Shown one piece after another: positions 61,021 through 62,153 of a DNA stretch of 62,153 nucleotides. Source of the stretch: Pseudoalteromonas sp. XI10 (GTDB lineage: Bacteria > Pseudomonadota > Gammaproteobacteria > Enterobacterales > Alteromonadaceae); contig NZ_LOPY01000001.1 in the NCBI RefSeq assembly GCF_001469895.1, forward strand, positions 1 through 62,153. The letters run 5' to 3'. The translations under genes and the position numbers were made by a program. The first letter of the stretch is position 1. Every line of letters starts with the position of its first letter. The notes beneath the pieces were generated by a model. That model was not told where the DNA came from, ran no database searches, and worked only from the letters and a program-made list of their open reading frames with translations.

Positions 61021-61271
61021 ATCAAGCTATTCAATTTATAGACAGACTCGAATTTAAGCCAGTAGAAAAGCAGTTGGTATTTTTTGCCCAAGTAAGTGGC
61101 TTGATGGTGGAGTGTGTTATTGATACCAGCAAGTATGATTTTGCAGATCAAAGCAGTGCGGTTAATTACTTTGAATCTTATCGTTTCGATTACGAAGAGC
61201 TCGCCGAGCAACTGATTGAAGATGAGCAGTATAACTCGGCAGGACAAATCGAATTAACCGAGGTGTTTTAG
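61017..61271 (+). CDS. yrdB: DUF1488 family protein YrdB
   Basis: This 84-residue protein of unknown function begins right at the aroE stop (overlap ATGA-type, GTG start) and carries the DUF1488 motifs [20 protein letters not shown] and [19 protein letters not shown]. It converges with yrdA with a 4-nt overlap. Confidence 0.85.
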   Translation: MNQAIQFIDRLEFKPVEKQLVFFAQVSGLMVECVIDTSKYDFADQSSAVNYFESYRFDYEELAEQLIEDEQYNSAGQIELTEVF

Positions 61272-61801
61272 CCCTCAGCTAAGTATTCATCTTTAAGCTG
61301 AACATAATTATCAGCAGAGATTTTTAAAAAGGCGCGCTCTTGCTCTGTTAAAGGGCGAGCCTGTTTAACAGGGCTACCTACATAAAGGTAACCAGACTCT
61401 AAACGTTTGTTAGGTGGTACCAGTGAACCACCACCAATGATCACATCATCTTCAACAACTGCGTTATCCATTACTATTGCGCCCATACCAACAAGTATAC
61501 GATTACCAAGTTGGCAACCGTGTAGCATAACCTTATGACCAACAGTGACATCATCACCAATAATAAGAGGGTAGCCATCGGGGTTTGACTTAGAGGCACG
61601 AGTTAAATGTAAAACACTGCCATCTTGAATGTTCGTACGTTCACCAATACGTATATAGTTAACATCACCTCGCGCAGCAACAAGAGGCCATACACTTGAA
61701 TCTTTACCAAGCGATATATCACCTACTAAAACCGATGACTCATCAATATAAACACTATTATCGTATGTCGGAGTGATCCCTTTATAAGAACGGATAGTCA
61801 T
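61268..61801 (-). CDS. yrdA: Gamma-class carbonic anhydrase-like protein YrdA
   Basis: The 177 residues form a left-handed beta-helix of hexapeptide repeats. Candidate zinc ligands are visible in VLHLTRASKS, VTVGHKVMLHGC, the three-histidine arrangement of gamma carbonic anhydrases. Catalysis in this subfamily is often weak or unproven. It is the last gene before the right-hand rRNA-type promoter, as in related genomes. Confidence 0.93.
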   Translation of the reverse strand: MTIRSYKGITPTYDNSVYIDESSVLVGDISLGKDSSVWPLVAARGDVNYIRIGERTNIQDGSVLHLTRASKSNPDGYPLIIGDDVTVGHKVMLHGCQLGNRILVGMGAIVMDNAVVEDDVIIGGGSLVPPNKRLESGYLYVGSPVKQARPLTEQERAFLKISADNYVQLKDEYLAEG

Positions 61802-61939
61802 AAATTCACCTTTTAATTTTAAAATGCGCTCAGTCTAGTGTAACAGCGAAGCAAATAAATACACCAAAACAGGCCTAAATTGACTGCAAAACACCCAGTT
61901 TTAGGGTGTTTAGTTCAAAAGCTGAGCGAACAGTAGGTT
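61802..61939. other. Short AT-rich spacer upstream of the right rRNA-type promoter
   Basis: It contains the yrdA 5' leader and CACCCAGTTTTAGGGTGT, a weak imperfect hairpin (61888-61912 region). A T/A-rich stretch from about 61936 precedes the -35 box, placed like an UP element. No gene is seen. Confidence 0.4.
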
Positions 61940-62153
61940 TTTTTAAATTTTATTGAAAAAAGTGCTTGCGTAAAAAATCCATCTCCCTATAATGCGACCC
62001 CACTGACACGGCGGGCAGCAACGAAAGGCGCTGAACAACGTAACAGAGAGTTAAGTGAAACTTCGGTTTCAAATAATCGAAAGAAAGTTTGAAATTAAGT
62101 GTTGACTCGAAAAATTAAGGATGTATTATACGCATCCCTAGCGACAACGTCGC
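61940..62153 (+). promoter_or_regulatory. Probable rRNA operon tandem promoters and leader, reading out of the right edge
   Basis: Promoter 1: TTGCGT (61966-61971), 16 bp, TATAAT (61988-61993), with a GC-rich discriminator and an AT-rich upstream stretch. Promoter 2: TTGACT (62102-62107), 16 bp, TATTAT (62124-62129). Between them lies a leader with CTGACACGGCGGGCAGCAA and a TGAAAC-TTCG-GTTTCA tetraloop hairpin. The block is repeated in inverse orientation at 1-150. The location after yrdA, where an rRNA operon begins in Shewanella and relatives, supports the call, but the 16S gene is beyond the window. Confidence 0.65.

Overview
The window looks like the replication-origin region of a marine gammaproteobacterium of the order Alteromonadales, most likely Pseudoalteromonas. 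Three things suggest this: the gene order (atp operon, parBA, rsmG, mnmG, origin, mioC, mnmE, yidC, rnpA, rpmH, dnaA, dnaN, recF, gyrB, glyQS), the moderately AT-rich base composition, and a prolidase that closely resembles the organophosphorus acid anhydrolase known from Alteromonas/Pseudoalteromonas. Both ends of the window carry near-identical promoter and leader sequences in opposite orientation. I read these as the starts of two rRNA operons pointing away from the origin, although no rRNA sequence itself lies inside the window.

Left part (0.3-16.2 kb), all on the minus strand: a collagen-like lipoprotein, glmU, the complete F1Fo ATP synthase operon atpIBEFHAGDC, parB-parA, rsmG and mnmG, then an E. 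coli-type oriC (15 GATC sites in 331 bp, DnaA boxes, AT-rich unwinding segment) and mioC. A second GATC-dense stretch with DnaA boxes lies just upstream of mioC. A third, weaker one lies between rpmH and dnaA, where coding strand switches.

Middle part (16.7-34.9 kb): a PEP mutase/isocitrate lyase-like gene, mnmE, a Fur-box-controlled TonB receptor plus PepSY membrane protein inserted between mnmE and yidC, then yidC-yidD-rnpA-rpmH leftward and dnaA-dnaN-recF-gyrB and glyQ-glyS rightward. Two parS palindromes sit inside recF, and the cognate parA/parB genes lie 16 kb away.

Right part (34.9-62.1 kb): a small lipoprotein with a duplicated 3' end, a REP/RAYT unit, tusA, fadBA behind a FadR-like operator, a Slt-type lytic transglycosylase, pepQ, yigZ, trkH, a PilZ protein, four tandem secreted EF-hand miniproteins, trkA-rsmB-fmt-def, a LysM protein, dprA-smg-zinc finger-tsaC-hemF, an inserted cassette with a c-heme chemoreceptor and a truncated haemoglobin, and aroE-yrdB/yrdA. 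Most of the window is conserved housekeeping DNA. The accessory novelty lies in the EF-hand array, the REP/RAYT unit with its duplicated gene end, the haem-sensor cassette, and the multiple origin-like clusters. I see no CRISPR array, tRNA gene, insertion sequence of a classical type, or prophage. Intergenic calls are by eye and starts were chosen from Shine-Dalgarno spacing.
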